Part shown: positions 1 through 8,092 of the stretch, piece by piece
Layout: each line of letters begins with the position of its first letter
Position numbering within the stretch: position 1 is the first letter of the stretch
Assembly: GCA_947589675.1 (NCBI GenBank)
Contig: CANQCI010000004.1
Location: 1 to 59,368 of the forward strand
Reading direction: 5' to 3'
Source: an uncultured Bacilli bacterium
Lineage (GTDB): Bacteria > Bacillota_I > Bacilli_A > RF39 > UBA660
DNA length: 59,368 nt
Notes under the pieces: generated by a model
Database searches by the model: none
Seen by the model: only the letters and a program-made list of their open reading frames with translations
Told to the model about the DNA's origin: nothing
Made by a program: the position numbers and the translations under genes

Positions 1-184
1 ACGAAAGTCATGCTGAATGCACAACGAAAGTCATGCTGAATGCACAACGAAAGTCATGCTGAATGCACAACGAAAGTCATGCTGAATGCACAACGAAAGT
101 TATGCTAAATGCACAATGAAAGTTATGCTAAATGCACAATGAAAGTTATGCTAAATGCACAATGAAAGTTATGCTAAATGCACA
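1..184. repeat. Tandem array A: eight 23-bp direct repeats upstream of an AAA/DUF4143 ATPase
   Basis: Exactly eight consecutive 23-bp units fill this stretch. The unit reads ACGAAAGTCATGCTGAATGC followed by ACA. The first four are identical; the fifth changes GTCATGCTG to GTTATGCTA, and the last three also change the leading ACG to ATG, so the array decays or diverges toward the gene. The window begins inside or at the edge of the array, so more units may lie to the left. The last unit ends just before a putative -35 box. It is neither a CRISPR (no spacers) nor coding. The unit aligns with the 23-bp unit found before the related ATPase near 45.9 kb. Confidence 0.95.
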
Positions 185-191
185 ATACATA

Positions 192-222
192 TTGTACTTA
201 TCAATCCTTTATGGTATATAAT
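192..222 (+). promoter_or_regulatory. Putative promoter of the first ATPase gene
   Basis: TTGTAC is followed by a TATATAAT stretch (TATATA at 17 bp spacing, or TATAAT at 19 bp). It begins 8 bp after the last repeat unit, so a protein bound to the array would sit beside or over RNA polymerase. The ribosome binding site AGGAAG follows at 229-234. Confidence 0.5.
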
Positions 223-242
223 ATATTTAGGAAGTGATTGAA

Positions 243-1526
243 ATGGCTTTGACTAAAGAAAATTATCGCAAACGTTTAGTAGATGATGAAATAAAGGAAT
301 TGTTACAAATGTTTGGGGCAATAAGTATTGAAGGACCAAAATATTGTGGTAAAACATGGACAGCCTTAAATCATGCTAATTCTTCTGTGTTATTAACTAA
401 ATCAGATAATCCGAAATCAGATTATCAAAGGGCTTTAGTTGATAGAGAACTTATTTATACTGATAAGTTTCCAGAATTGATTGATGAATGGCAGTCAATT
501 GAACAAATATGGGATGACGTTAGGACTAAGTGTGATGAAGATGGGAAAAGTGGCAAGTTTATTTTAACAGGTTCATCAGTGCCTATTCGCCCAGAAAAAA
601 TTTTCCATTCGGGGGCAGGAAGAATTTATAAATTGAATATGTATACGATGTCCTTATTTGAATCAGGGGATTCTGAGGGAATTGTTTCTTTAAACGATTT
701 ATTTAAAAATAAAAATATTGTTGCCAATTTAAAAAATAAACCAACTATTGAAAAATTAGCTGATTTAATTGTCCGAGGTGGTTGGCCAGCCAGTTTAGAA
801 TATGAGGCCAAAAATTATTATCGATTACCCGAAAGTTATATTAATGATGTAATTGACCATGATATAAATTATGATGGAATAGTAAGAAATAAAGAAAAAA
901 TGCGAATGTTACTAAAATCATTAGCTCGCAATGAATCAAGTTTAGTAACTAATGAAAAATTAGGTAGTGATATAAAGAAAGATACTAAAGTAAAAAAATA
1001 TCAGTTAAGCAGAAATACTATAACTGATTACTTAAATGTTTTAAAAAATATTCACTTACTTCAAGACCAATTACCATATTCCTTTAAAATTCGTTCAAGT
1101 GTGCGGGTGGGGAAAACCGCAAAAAGACATTTTGTTGATCCGTCTTTAGCTTGTGCTGTTTTGGGGATAAGGCAAGAACAATTAATAAAAGATTTAGAAT
1201 TATTTGGGTTTATGTTTGAATCGTTGGTAGTAAGAGATTTAAGAATTTATATCGAATACTTAGGTGGACATATATATCATTTCCATGATAATAATACCGG
1301 TGAAGAAGTAGATATTATTTTAGAATTAAGTGATGGTACTTATGGAGCTATTGAAGTAAAATTAGGGGTTGGTAAAATAGATGAAGCAGCAATTAATTTG
1401 CAAAATTTTGCTAAAAAATCTGAGGTAAAACCCCAATTCATGGCGGTTGTAAGTGGGATGATTGATTATGCTTATAAAAGAAAAGATGGGGTTTATGTAA
1501 TTCCTATCACGGCTTTGAAACCATAA
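243..1526 (+). CDS. AAA_14/DUF4143 ATPase, subfamily 1 (paired with array A)
   Basis: Predicted ATPase of the AAA_14 plus DUF4143 architecture, about 427 residues, close to the family's usual length. A Walker A motif GPKYCGKTWT lies at about residues 31-40, a Walker B-like ELIDEW segment near residue 80 and a sensor-like FILTGSS near residue 107. The C-terminal domain ends in EEVDIILELSDG and AIEVKLG, the D...ExK pattern of a PD-(D/E)XK-like fold. I start at ATG 243 because AGGAAG sits 8 bp upstream; a GTG at 234 overlaps that site. The cellular role of this family is unknown. It is most similar to the ATPase at 45.9 kb, which is also preceded by 23-bp repeats. No other gene appears to share its transcript, and a terminator follows. 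Confidence 0.85.
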   Translation: MALTKENYRKRLVDDEIKELLQMFGAISIEGPKYCGKTWTALNHANSSVLLTKSDNPKSDYQRALVDRELIYTDKFPELIDEWQSIEQIWDDVRTKCDEDGKSGKFILTGSSVPIRPEKIFHSGAGRIYKLNMYTMSLFESGDSEGIVSLNDLFKNKNIVANLKNKPTIEKLADLIVRGGWPASLEYEAKNYYRLPESYINDVIDHDINYDGIVRNKEKMRMLLKSLARNESSLVTNEKLGSDIKKDTKVKKYQLSRNTITDYLNVLKNIHLLQDQLPYSFKIRSSVRVGKTAKRHFVDPSLACAVLGIRQEQLIKDLELFGFMFESLVVRDLRIYIEYLGGHIYHFHDNNTGEEVDIILELSDGTYGAIEVKLGVGKIDEAAINLQNFAKKSEVKPQFMAVVSGMIDYAYKRKDGVYVIPITALKP

Positions 1527-1538
1527 AGATTTTAATGA

Positions 1539-1566
1539 GAAAGATGTTAAAACCATCTTTCTTTTT
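1539..1566 (+). terminator. Intrinsic terminator after ATPase 1
   Basis: GAAAGATG pairs with CATCTTTC across a 7-nt loop, followed by five T residues. It separates the ATPase from tex. Confidence 0.8.
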
Positions 1567-1577
1567 AGCTTGAGGAT

Positions 1578-1586
1578 TGTTATAAT
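1578..1586 (+). promoter_or_regulatory. Extended -10 promoter of tex
   Basis: TGTTATAAT, an extended -10 element, lies 23 bp before the chosen start codon and just after the upstream terminator. No convincing -35 box is visible. Confidence 0.5.
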
Positions 1587-1608
1587 TAAGAAAAGGAAAG
1601 TGGTACGT

Positions 1609-3750
1609 ATGAAAGAAGAAATCATAAAAAAAGTAAGTGCAAAATTAAATTTAAAAGATAAGCAAATTATTAATGTTATTAATTTGCTAGCATCTGGGGC
1701 AACCATTCCTTTTATTGCTCGTTATCGCAAAGAAGTAACTGGTAATTTAACGGAAGATGAATTAAGACAAATTGAAGCGGAATATAATTATGCCGTTAAT
1801 TTACAAGAGCGAAAAGATGATGTTAAAAGATTAATTGAAGAAAAGGGTTTATTAACACCGGAGTTAGTTATTGCGATAAATGAAGCGACTAAGTTAAGTG
1901 AAGTGGAAGATATATATACGCCGTTTAAAGAAAAAAGAAAAACTAAAGGGACGGAAGCTATTAAGATGGGCTTAGAACCTTTAGCTAAACAACTTATGAG
2001 TTTGGTTAATAAAAATGCCGAAGATTTAGCTTTACCATTTTTAAATGAGCAAGTTAAAAGTGTTGATGATGCCCTTAAGAATGCTGGGTATATTATTGCA
2101 GATTGGATAAGTGATAATCCGAAGTACCGGAAATGGTGCCGCAAATACTATTGGTATAATGGGCTAGCAACTGGGAAAGTCAAAAAGAATGCGGATGATC
2201 CTAATAAAGTTTACGAAATATATTATGATTTTTCCCAAAAAATTACCGAATTAAAGCCACACCGCATCTTAGCTTTAAATCGGGCAAATAAAGAGGGCAT
2301 TATTACTTATAGTCTGACGGTTGATGCCGGAAAAATTATTGCTTATTTAAATAATGAAGTGTATGGAAAGAAAGTATTTCCTTACCAAAAGTTAATGGAA
2401 GAATTTGTACTTGATGCTTGGAAAAGATTAATGGAACCATCTTTAGAAAGAGATATTAAAGCAGAATTATATGATAATGCTAGTCAATTTGGGATTAAAG
2501 AGTTTGGTAATAATGTCGAAAATTTATTATTAACGCCACCCATCAAGGAAAGTGTGGTTCTTGGTTTTGATCCCGCCTTTCGAACGGGTTGTAAGCTTGC
2601 AGTTTTAGATCCCAGTGGGAAGGTTTTAGAAATTGGGGTTATCTATCCGCATGAACCTAAAAAATTAGTTGCTGAGGCGGAAAAAATAATGCTTGATTTA
2701 ATTAATAAATACCATGTAGCTATTATTGCGATTGGTAATGGCACCGCCTCACGGGAAAGTGAAGCCTTTGTAGCTAGTCTTATTAAAAAATATAATTTAG
2801 CTGTTAAGTATGTAATTGTAAGTGAAGCAGGAGCTAGTGTCTATTCCGCTAGTCCGTTAGCTAAAAGCGAATTTCCAAGTTTTTCCGTGGAACAAAGAAG
2901 TGCCGTTAGTATAGGTAGACGCTTGCAAGATGCTTTATCAGAACTAGTTAAAATAGATCCGAAAAGTATTGGGGTTGGTTTATATCAACATGATTTAAAA
3001 CCCAAAGAATTAGATGAAGAACTAGGTTTTGTGGTAAGTAAAATAGTTAATAAAGTTGGCGTTAATTTAAATAATGCAAGTGAAAGTATTTTAAGTTATG
3101 TATCAGGGTTAAATAAAAAAATTATTAAAAAGATTTTAGCTTATCGGGAAAAACATGGAACAATAAGCTCTCGGGCGGAATTAAAAAAGGCGATTGATAA
3201 TGATTTAGCTTTTGAACAATCCGCAGGATTTTTAAGAATCTTAAATGGGGCAAATCCTTTAGATAAAACTAATATTCACCCTGAGGATTATGCTCTTGTT
3301 ACTAATCTTGCCCATGATTATCATTTAAATCTTGATTTAGTGGGAACTGAACAAATGGCTCAAGATTTAGCCAAAATTGATATTAATAAAATTAAGGATA
3401 ATTACCATATTAGTAATGAAAAATGGCAATTATTAAGTACTAATTTAAAAGAAGGGGTCATTGACCCACGGGATGAAATTAAACAAATGACTTTACGAAG
3501 TGATATTTTAACTATTGATGACTTAGAAGTGGGGATGTCTTTGGAAGGGACTGTTCGTAACGTAACATCATTTGGAGCTTTCGTGGATATTGGCTTACAT
3601 GATGATGCTTTAGTTCATATATCAAAAATGAGTAAGGAATATATTAAACATCCCAGTGAAATACTAAAAGTAGGCGATATTATTACCGCTTATATATCCG
3701 AAATAGATAAAGAAAAAGGAAGGGTTAGCTTATCATTATTAGAGGTGTGA
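1609..3750 (+). CDS. tex: Tex-family RNA-binding transcriptional accessory protein
   Basis: About 713 residues, as expected for Tex. The N-terminal helical region contains IPFIARYRKEVTGNL, a Tex hallmark. A YqgF/RNase H-like domain follows around residues 315-440 (VLGFDPAFRTGCKLAVLD), then helix-hairpin-helix segments (GVNLNNASESILSYVSGL), and a C-terminal S1 domain (SLEGTVRNVTSFGAFVDIG) near residues 640-710. Tex binds nucleic acid and is linked to transcription and RNA handling; the precise role varies among species. I start at ATG 1609, preceded by AAAGGAAAG; an upstream TTG in frame has no ribosome site. The stop is TGA, which supports standard code use. The next gene starts 4 bp later, so they are probably cotranscribed. 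Confidence 0.93.
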   Translation: MKEEIIKKVSAKLNLKDKQIINVINLLASGATIPFIARYRKEVTGNLTEDELRQIEAEYNYAVNLQERKDDVKRLIEEKGLLTPELVIAINEATKLSEVEDIYTPFKEKRKTKGTEAIKMGLEPLAKQLMSLVNKNAEDLALPFLNEQVKSVDDALKNAGYIIADWISDNPKYRKWCRKYYWYNGLATGKVKKNADDPNKVYEIYYDFSQKITELKPHRILALNRANKEGIITYSLTVDAGKIIAYLNNEVYGKKVFPYQKLMEEFVLDAWKRLMEPSLERDIKAELYDNASQFGIKEFGNNVENLLLTPPIKESVVLGFDPAFRTGCKLAVLDPSGKVLEIGVIYPHEPKKLVAEAEKIMLDLINKYHVAIIAIGNGTASRESEAFVASLIKKYNLAVKYVIVSEAGASVYSASPLAKSEFPSFSVEQRSAVSIGRRLQDALSELVKIDPKSIGVGLYQHDLKPKELDEELGFVVSKIVNKVGVNLNNASESILSYVSGLNKKIIKKILAYREKHGTISSRAELKKAIDNDLAFEQSAGFLRILNGANPLDKTNIHPEDYALVTNLAHDYHLNLDLVGTEQMAQDLAKIDINKIKDNYHISNEKWQLLSTNLKEGVIDPRDEIKQMTLRSDILTIDDLEVGMSLEGTVRNVTSFGAFVDIGLHDDALVHISKMSKEYIKHPSEILKVGDIITAYISEIDKEKGRVSLSLLEV

Positions 3751-3754
3751 TAGA

Positions 3755-4471
3755 ATGAAATTTATTTTAAGATTAATAGGGGTTGCGATATCAATTGGTT
3801 TAGCTTTGTTATTACTTATGGTATTAATAAATGAAACATTTACCAAAACGGTCTTTAAAACGGACTTTATGGAAAGTGGAGGAATACCAATTCCCAGGTT
3901 TGTTTATAAATTAAGTAATGTTAATCGAGCTAATGCTGTGCAAAATAATCACTTTATTACCTTAGTGGGGAAAGGTGATTTAGAAAATGCCAGAAATAAT
4001 TATTTAAATAAACTAAATAAATGTTATGGAATATATTATTATGATAGTAGTAATGAAATAACAATAACTAAATATAACATTGTTGATAGTGGCATGTATC
4101 GCCAAATGGATATTAATTATGACTATACAGATTATTGTAGTGACCGGTATGTATTAAGTGATACTTGGTTTGATGATTATGCTATGATTGGTAAAATAGA
4201 TGATTTAAATATTAAAACAACTAATTTAGTTAATTTAGTCGATACCTTAAAGAAGAGTAAACGGGTAATTAATCCGGTTGTTTCTCCTAATTATAAAAGT
4301 GAATATGCGGTTAGTTTTTCCTACTCGCAAAAAAGTGTGAGATATTATATGGATATAAAAGATTTTAGTGAAAATGAAATAGTAGTTATTAAATATCAAA
4401 AAGAAAAAAATAAACAATTTGCGGTTTATGAAGTAGAAAATGCTAAAGAAGTATTAAGTAAATTATATTAA
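3755..4471 (+). CDS. Membrane-anchored protein of unknown function
   Basis: I do not recognise this 238-residue protein. One strongly hydrophobic segment occupies about residues 5-27 (VAISIGLALLLLMVLI), followed by a polar, tyrosine- and asparagine-rich region that should lie outside the membrane. Two cysteines (NKCYG and DYCSDR) could form a disulfide there. There is no lipobox. It starts 4 bp after the tex stop and ends 13 bp before an AI-2E permease gene, so the three form one transcription unit ending at the terminator after the permease. Confidence 0.7.
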   Translation: MKFILRLIGVAISIGLALLLLMVLINETFTKTVFKTDFMESGGIPIPRFVYKLSNVNRANAVQNNHFITLVGKGDLENARNNYLNKLNKCYGIYYYDSSNEITITKYNIVDSGMYRQMDINYDYTDYCSDRYVLSDTWFDDYAMIGKIDDLNIKTTNLVNLVDTLKKSKRVINPVVSPNYKSEYAVSFSYSQKSVRYYMDIKDFSENEIVVIKYQKEKNKQFAVYEVENAKEVLSKLY

Positions 4472-4484
4472 AGAGGGTGGTTAC

Positions 4485-5600
4485 ATGGTTAAGAATAAAA
4501 AAGATTTAAGAGAGTTAATAACTTATACCGTTGTTTTGATTTTTGCTTTTATATATATTAAACCAATTATTAATATTTTACTTTATATTATAGAATTATT
4601 TAGTCCGATTATAATTGGTTTCATTATGGCTTTTGTAATTAATGTTTTAATGAATACTATTGAAAATAAATGGTTTAAAAAAGAATTAAGTAATGTTAAA
4701 GAAAAAAATAAACGAATATTTAGTTTAACATTATCGTTAATAATTATTATTGGGGTTGTATTTATTGTCGGATTATTAATTATTCCTGAGTTAAAAAATA
4801 CGATTGAAATATTCATGGGCAATATATCTAGTTATCAAGATAATTTAAATAATTTTTTAAGTAAATTTGGGATTAGTTTAGAAGAGGGTAATGTTATTAA
4901 TCAGTTTGTGGAAAATATAAGTTCATATATTAGAAGTAATGGTGATAGTATTTTAAATTTAACTTTGGGTATTGCTTCTAATGTGGTTTCCACGGTGGTT
5001 GAAATGTTTATTGGCTTGGTATTTGCTATTTACCTTTTAGCTGGGAAAGAAAAGTTTTGTGAAGCTACCAATAATTTGATTGATGCTTATTTACCTAAAA
5101 GATTTCATGGACAAATTGACCGAATTAGTAAGTTAAGTAATAAAATCTTTGCAAGCTTTGTTTCCGGACAATGTTTGGAAGCTTTGATTATTGGACTTCT
5201 TTGTTTTGGCGGGATGCTTTTATTACGCCTTCCTTATGCTCCAACTATTGCTGTCTTGGTTGGTTTTACCGCCTTAATTCCTGTTTTTGGAGCTTTTATT
5301 GGGACAATCGTGGGAGCATTTTTAATCTTTATGATTAATCCCATGCAAGCAATTATCTTTATTATTTTCATTATTGTTTTACAACAATTTGAAACTAATT
5401 TAATCTATCCTCGGGTTGTGGGGAAATCCGTAAACTTGCCTGCGATTTTAGTTTTAGTTGCTGTTACTATTGGTGCTAATCTGGGTGGTGTCTGGGGGAT
5501 GCTTTTAAGTGTTCCATGTGCATCGATTTTATATAGCATTATTGTAACGGATGTTAATACAAGAATTAATAAACAAAAAGATAAAATAGTTAAATTATAG
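4485..5600 (+). CDS. AI-2E family transporter (PF01594-type permease)
   Basis: Integral membrane protein of 371 residues with about eight hydrophobic segments and the family layout: two N-terminal helices, a polar central region, then a dense C-terminal helix block with VGFTALIPVFGAFIGTIVGA and LIYPRVVGKSVNLPAILVLV, typical of the family. Members export varied substrates (AI-2, or sodium/protons in some), so substrate cannot be inferred. The ribosome site AAGAGGGTGG precedes ATG. Last gene of the tex unit. Confidence 0.9.
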   Translation: MVKNKKDLRELITYTVVLIFAFIYIKPIINILLYIIELFSPIIIGFIMAFVINVLMNTIENKWFKKELSNVKEKNKRIFSLTLSLIIIIGVVFIVGLLIIPELKNTIEIFMGNISSYQDNLNNFLSKFGISLEEGNVINQFVENISSYIRSNGDSILNLTLGIASNVVSTVVEMFIGLVFAIYLLAGKEKFCEATNNLIDAYLPKRFHGQIDRISKLSNKIFASFVSGQCLEALIIGLLCFGGMLLLRLPYAPTIAVLVGFTALIPVFGAFIGTIVGAFLIFMINPMQAIIFIIFIIVLQQFETNLIYPRVVGKSVNLPAILVLVAVTIGANLGGVWGMLLSVPCASILYSIIVTDVNTRINKQKDKIVKL

Positions 5601-5625
5601 AACTTGTCAGATGGCAAGTTTTTTT
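5601..5625 (+). terminator. Intrinsic terminator after AI-2E permease
   Basis: AACTTG pairs with CAAGTT around an 8-nt loop, followed by seven or more T residues. It starts immediately after the stop codon. Confidence 0.8.
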
Positions 5626-6056
5626 AAAAAATGACGAAAAAAAGTAGCAATTTTAAGATAAGTTGGTACTTTTTTTATTAAAAAATATAAGCAAAATAGT
5701 AAGGTATATAAAAATGCGTATTCCGAAAATTATAAAAAAATTGATTTTTTCGGAATGACTTATACTATTTAAGTTTAAAGAAAACGGTATTCTTTTTTAT
5801 TTTAGGTTAAATTCTATTTAAGTTAAATTAAATAATATAAGCCAAAATAGATTATATTATAGAAAAAATGCAAGTTTTTTAAAAAAATTGTCAAAAAAAG
5901 AAGTAAAATGCCAAATAAGTGGACTATATATAAGTGAAGGGAGGAATTTCAACATGAATTAAATTAATAAAAATAATCCAGTTTACGATTTAAAAGAAAC
6001 ATAAAAAATATAGTCACCACTGAATAAAAATTGTGACTAGGAAAGGAAACATAAAA
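5614..6056. other. Gene-free AT-rich stretch with imperfect direct and inverted repeats
   Basis: No gene is evident. A segment starting CAAGTTTTTTTAAAAAAT (near 5614) recurs imperfectly at 5871, and ATATAAGCAAAATAG (near 5685) recurs as ATATAAGCCAAAATAG near 5833. A nested hairpin spans about 5694-5770, with inner arms ATTCCGAAAA and TTTTCGGAAT and outer arms AAATAGT and ACTATTT. TAGTCAC/GTGACTA arms (6011-6017 and 6033-6039) sit just before the next gene's ribosome site. This may be a decayed insertion or duplication. Confidence 0.5.
5642..5677 (+). terminator. Second, tandem terminator-like hairpin
   Basis: AAGTA and CAA pair with TTG and TACTT, with a G-G mismatch, followed by a T run. 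Probably a backup terminator. Confidence 0.5.
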
Positions 6057-6983
6057 ATGACTAAAAGCAAAAAAGAAGTTAAAGACGAAATTAGCGAAGG
6101 CTCTCTTATGTATGATGAACTATTTAAGTATTTTGTTAAATCAGCAAAATATAATTGGTACACCATTCTTCTTTTGTCCGGTATTCTAAATTTAGATAGT
6201 GAAGTAGTGAAGGAAAAGTTAGTTTATTTAGATACGGAATTAACCGGAAATCCCAATTTAACTAAAAAAAGAGGGGATACTGTTTTTGAAATTGGTAAAT
6301 ATGTAGTAAATATTGAGATGAACCAATTTAAAACAGATAATTACCTAGAGGATAAATTAAGATATGTTCATTACTTATATGATAAAAACTTTACGGAAAA
6401 AGATGGGAAAAGAGGGAAAAAAGTAAAGAAAATGAACAAGTATATAGTTCAAGTCCATATAAACAATTTTGATTGTTGTGAAAAAGAAGTGGATTATATC
6501 TATTTAAAAAATCAACAAGGAAGTAAAGCTACTCCCAAAATCAAAATTGTTATTTACAATCTTGTAAAGTTGGAAAAAAAATATTATAATAATTTTACAT
6601 TAAGTAAATTGGAGAAGTTACTATTGCTATTGAAATTAAGTGTTGATTTAGAAGAATTAAAAAAATTTATTGGGGAGGATGAATTTATGAGCAAATTGGA
6701 AAAAGAAAAAAAATTTTTTGAAGATTTAATGGAAGGTTTTTATAAAGAGTTCGATTATGATAAGGAACTCGAACAAAAAAGAATAGCCGAAGTAAGGACA
6801 GCTCATGCTGATGGCTTAGAGGAAGGAAAAAATTGGGGCTTAAAGGAAGGCATTAGTCAAGGACAATACAAAGAAAAAAGAAATGTAGTCAATAATATGA
6901 TAAAAATGGCTTATCCTAAAGAAGCAATATTAAAAGTAGCGGGAATAAATGCCGAAGAATATGATAAATTAATTACTACATAA
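6057..6983 (+). CDS. Rpn-family recombination-promoting nuclease / PD-(D/E)XK transposase-like protein
   Basis: 308 residues. The N-terminal two thirds match the Rpn/PDDEXK transposase family: DELFKYFVKSAKYN, a KRGDTVFEIGKY segment with the likely catalytic aspartate, then YVVNIEMNQFKTDNY where E and N/Q follow the beta strand. The C-terminus has a repetitive, charged EGKNWGLKEGISQGQYKEKR segment seen in the family, usually a helical tail. Such proteins are DNA endonucleases that raise recombination in E. coli and occur in many gut bacteria. I start at ATG 6057, after AAAGGAAAC; a GTG at 6033 in frame lies in an inverted repeat. It stands alone between terminators, consistent with an accessory gene. 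Confidence 0.8.
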   Translation: MTKSKKEVKDEISEGSLMYDELFKYFVKSAKYNWYTILLLSGILNLDSEVVKEKLVYLDTELTGNPNLTKKRGDTVFEIGKYVVNIEMNQFKTDNYLEDKLRYVHYLYDKNFTEKDGKRGKKVKKMNKYIVQVHINNFDCCEKEVDYIYLKNQQGSKATPKIKIVIYNLVKLEKKYYNNFTLSKLEKLLLLLKLSVDLEELKKFIGEDEFMSKLEKEKKFFEDLMEGFYKEFDYDKELEQKRIAEVRTAHADGLEEGKNWGLKEGISQGQYKEKRNVVNNMIKMAYPKEAILKVAGINAEEYDKLITT

Positions 6984-7007
6984 TTTAAAATTTATAAAAT
7001 TTTAAGA

Positions 7008-7036
7008 GTTATCTTATACGTAAGATGATTCTTTTT
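7008..7036 (+). terminator. Intrinsic terminator after Rpn-family gene
   Basis: GTTATCTTA pairs with TAAGATGAT (including G-U pairs) around TACG, followed by CTTTTT. Confidence 0.65.
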
Positions 7037-7075
7037 ATAAATTGAAATCCTTTTATAAAAAAAATTAAGATATGA

Positions 7076-7081
7076 TATAAT
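7076..7081 (+). promoter_or_regulatory. Extended -10 promoter element
   Basis: TGATATAAT lies 25 bp before the start of the membrane protein gene. The -35 region is not convincing. Confidence 0.4.
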
Positions 7082-7105
7082 TTTAGAAAAGGATAATGAT
7101 GTAAA

Positions 7106-8008
7106 ATGAATATTGTATTATTTATTATAATTTTATTTTTTAATATTTTTATTTTCCATAATTACTGTGCTGATTTATTTACTTTGATGGTCGTGGCTAG
7201 TCAAAGTACGATGTTGTTGTGGTTTATTATCAATTTTATAATTTTTATTATTAAAAGAAAGATAGAAATTTTAAATGTAAAAAAAATTACTAGAGATGAT
7301 TGGGAAAAATTTAATTATTATCGAGATATTTTAAAAACTTATTCAATAGGAGAATTAGGTTATTTATATTTAGAAAATAAAGATACCCAGTTATTAATTG
7401 CCGCAGAATTAGAAAATTTAAAAAGAAAGAAGTTAATAGATTTAAAACAAGATGAAATTATAATTTTAAATAATGAAGGTTGTTATCCATCAGAAAAGTA
7501 TATAATTGAGCATTATAGATTTATTAATGATAAAGAATTTTACGAACGGTATTTAGATTGTATTAAAGATAGTCTTAAAGAAAAAGGGTGTTTAACTAAT
7601 TATGAGTATAAAAAAGATCCAAAAATTATAATAATATTTACTTTATTTATAATAACTTTTTTCTTAGGTTGGTATTTATTTATATCAACTAATACGGAAT
7701 CTTTATTTATTGTGGGTTTTGAAGCGATTTATTTTTGCTTAGTCATTTTAATTTTGCTGATGGGCTTTGGTGTTTTAGGTAATAAAAAGAAGCTAGTTAA
7801 AACTAAGATTGGTAAAGAAATCTTTTTAAAACTATGTGGTTTAAAAAATTATCTTCGTGATTTTAGTAATTTTGATGAAAAAAATTTAAAAGAAATAGTT
7901 CTTTGGGAGGATTATATTTTATATGCTATTATCTTAAAAGAAAGTAAAAATTTAAGCAATGAATCTAAGAATGAGTTAAATAAGTTAATAAATTATATTT
8001 ATAAATAA
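7106..8008 (+). CDS. Multi-pass membrane protein, weakly DUF2207-like
   Basis: 300 residues. Two N-terminal transmembrane helices (about residues 3-22 and 28-50), a cytosolic region with a winged-helix-like stretch SIGELGYLYLENKDTQLLIA followed by ELENLKRKKLIDLK, and two further helices at about 172-192 and 198-220. The GYLYLE...A.ELENLKRKKLI pattern recalls the cytoplasmic part of DUF2207-type membrane proteins, but the similarity is from memory and weak. No cofactor or catalytic motif is visible. It is flanked by a terminator and a restriction-modification operon. Function unknown. Confidence 0.65.
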   Translation: MNIVLFIIILFFNIFIFHNYCADLFTLMVVASQSTMLLWFIINFIIFIIKRKIEILNVKKITRDDWEKFNYYRDILKTYSIGELGYLYLENKDTQLLIAAELENLKRKKLIDLKQDEIIILNNEGCYPSEKYIIEHYRFINDKEFYERYLDCIKDSLKEKGCLTNYEYKKDPKIIIIFTLFIITFFLGWYLFISTNTESLFIVGFEAIYFCLVILILLMGFGVLGNKKKLVKTKIGKEIFLKLCGLKNYLRDFSNFDEKNLKEIVLWEDYILYAIILKESKNLSNESKNELNKLINYIYK

Positions 8009-8052
8009 TTATATTTATAAAAATTTTAGCGTTTTAAATCTTAAAAATATTG

Positions 8053-8058
8053 TATAAT
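8053..8058 (+). promoter_or_regulatory. -10 element of the restriction-modification operon
   Basis: TGTATAATG, a consensus TATAAT, lies about 35 bp before the methyltransferase start. The sequence upstream is AT-rich without a clear -35. Confidence 0.45.
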
Positions 8059-8092
8059 GTTTTTAGCTGATACATAAAATTTGGAGGTATTT

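Noticed and set aside
1-184. CRISPR array
   Set aside because: The 23-bp units are contiguous with no unique spacers, and no cas gene is nearby.
1788-2144. Minus-strand frame inside tex
   Set aside because: It lies antisense to a conserved, complete tex gene and has no recognisable product.
5888-5930. TTGTCA...TATATA as a promoter for the Rpn gene
   Set aside because: The boxes are more than 30 bp apart, too far for a sigma-A promoter.
6011-6039. Link between the TAGTCAC/GTGACTA hairpin before the Rpn gene and the DUF1016 palindromes (shared TCACCACTG)
   Set aside because: The shared run is only about nine bases and the hairpin architecture differs; chance cannot be excluded.
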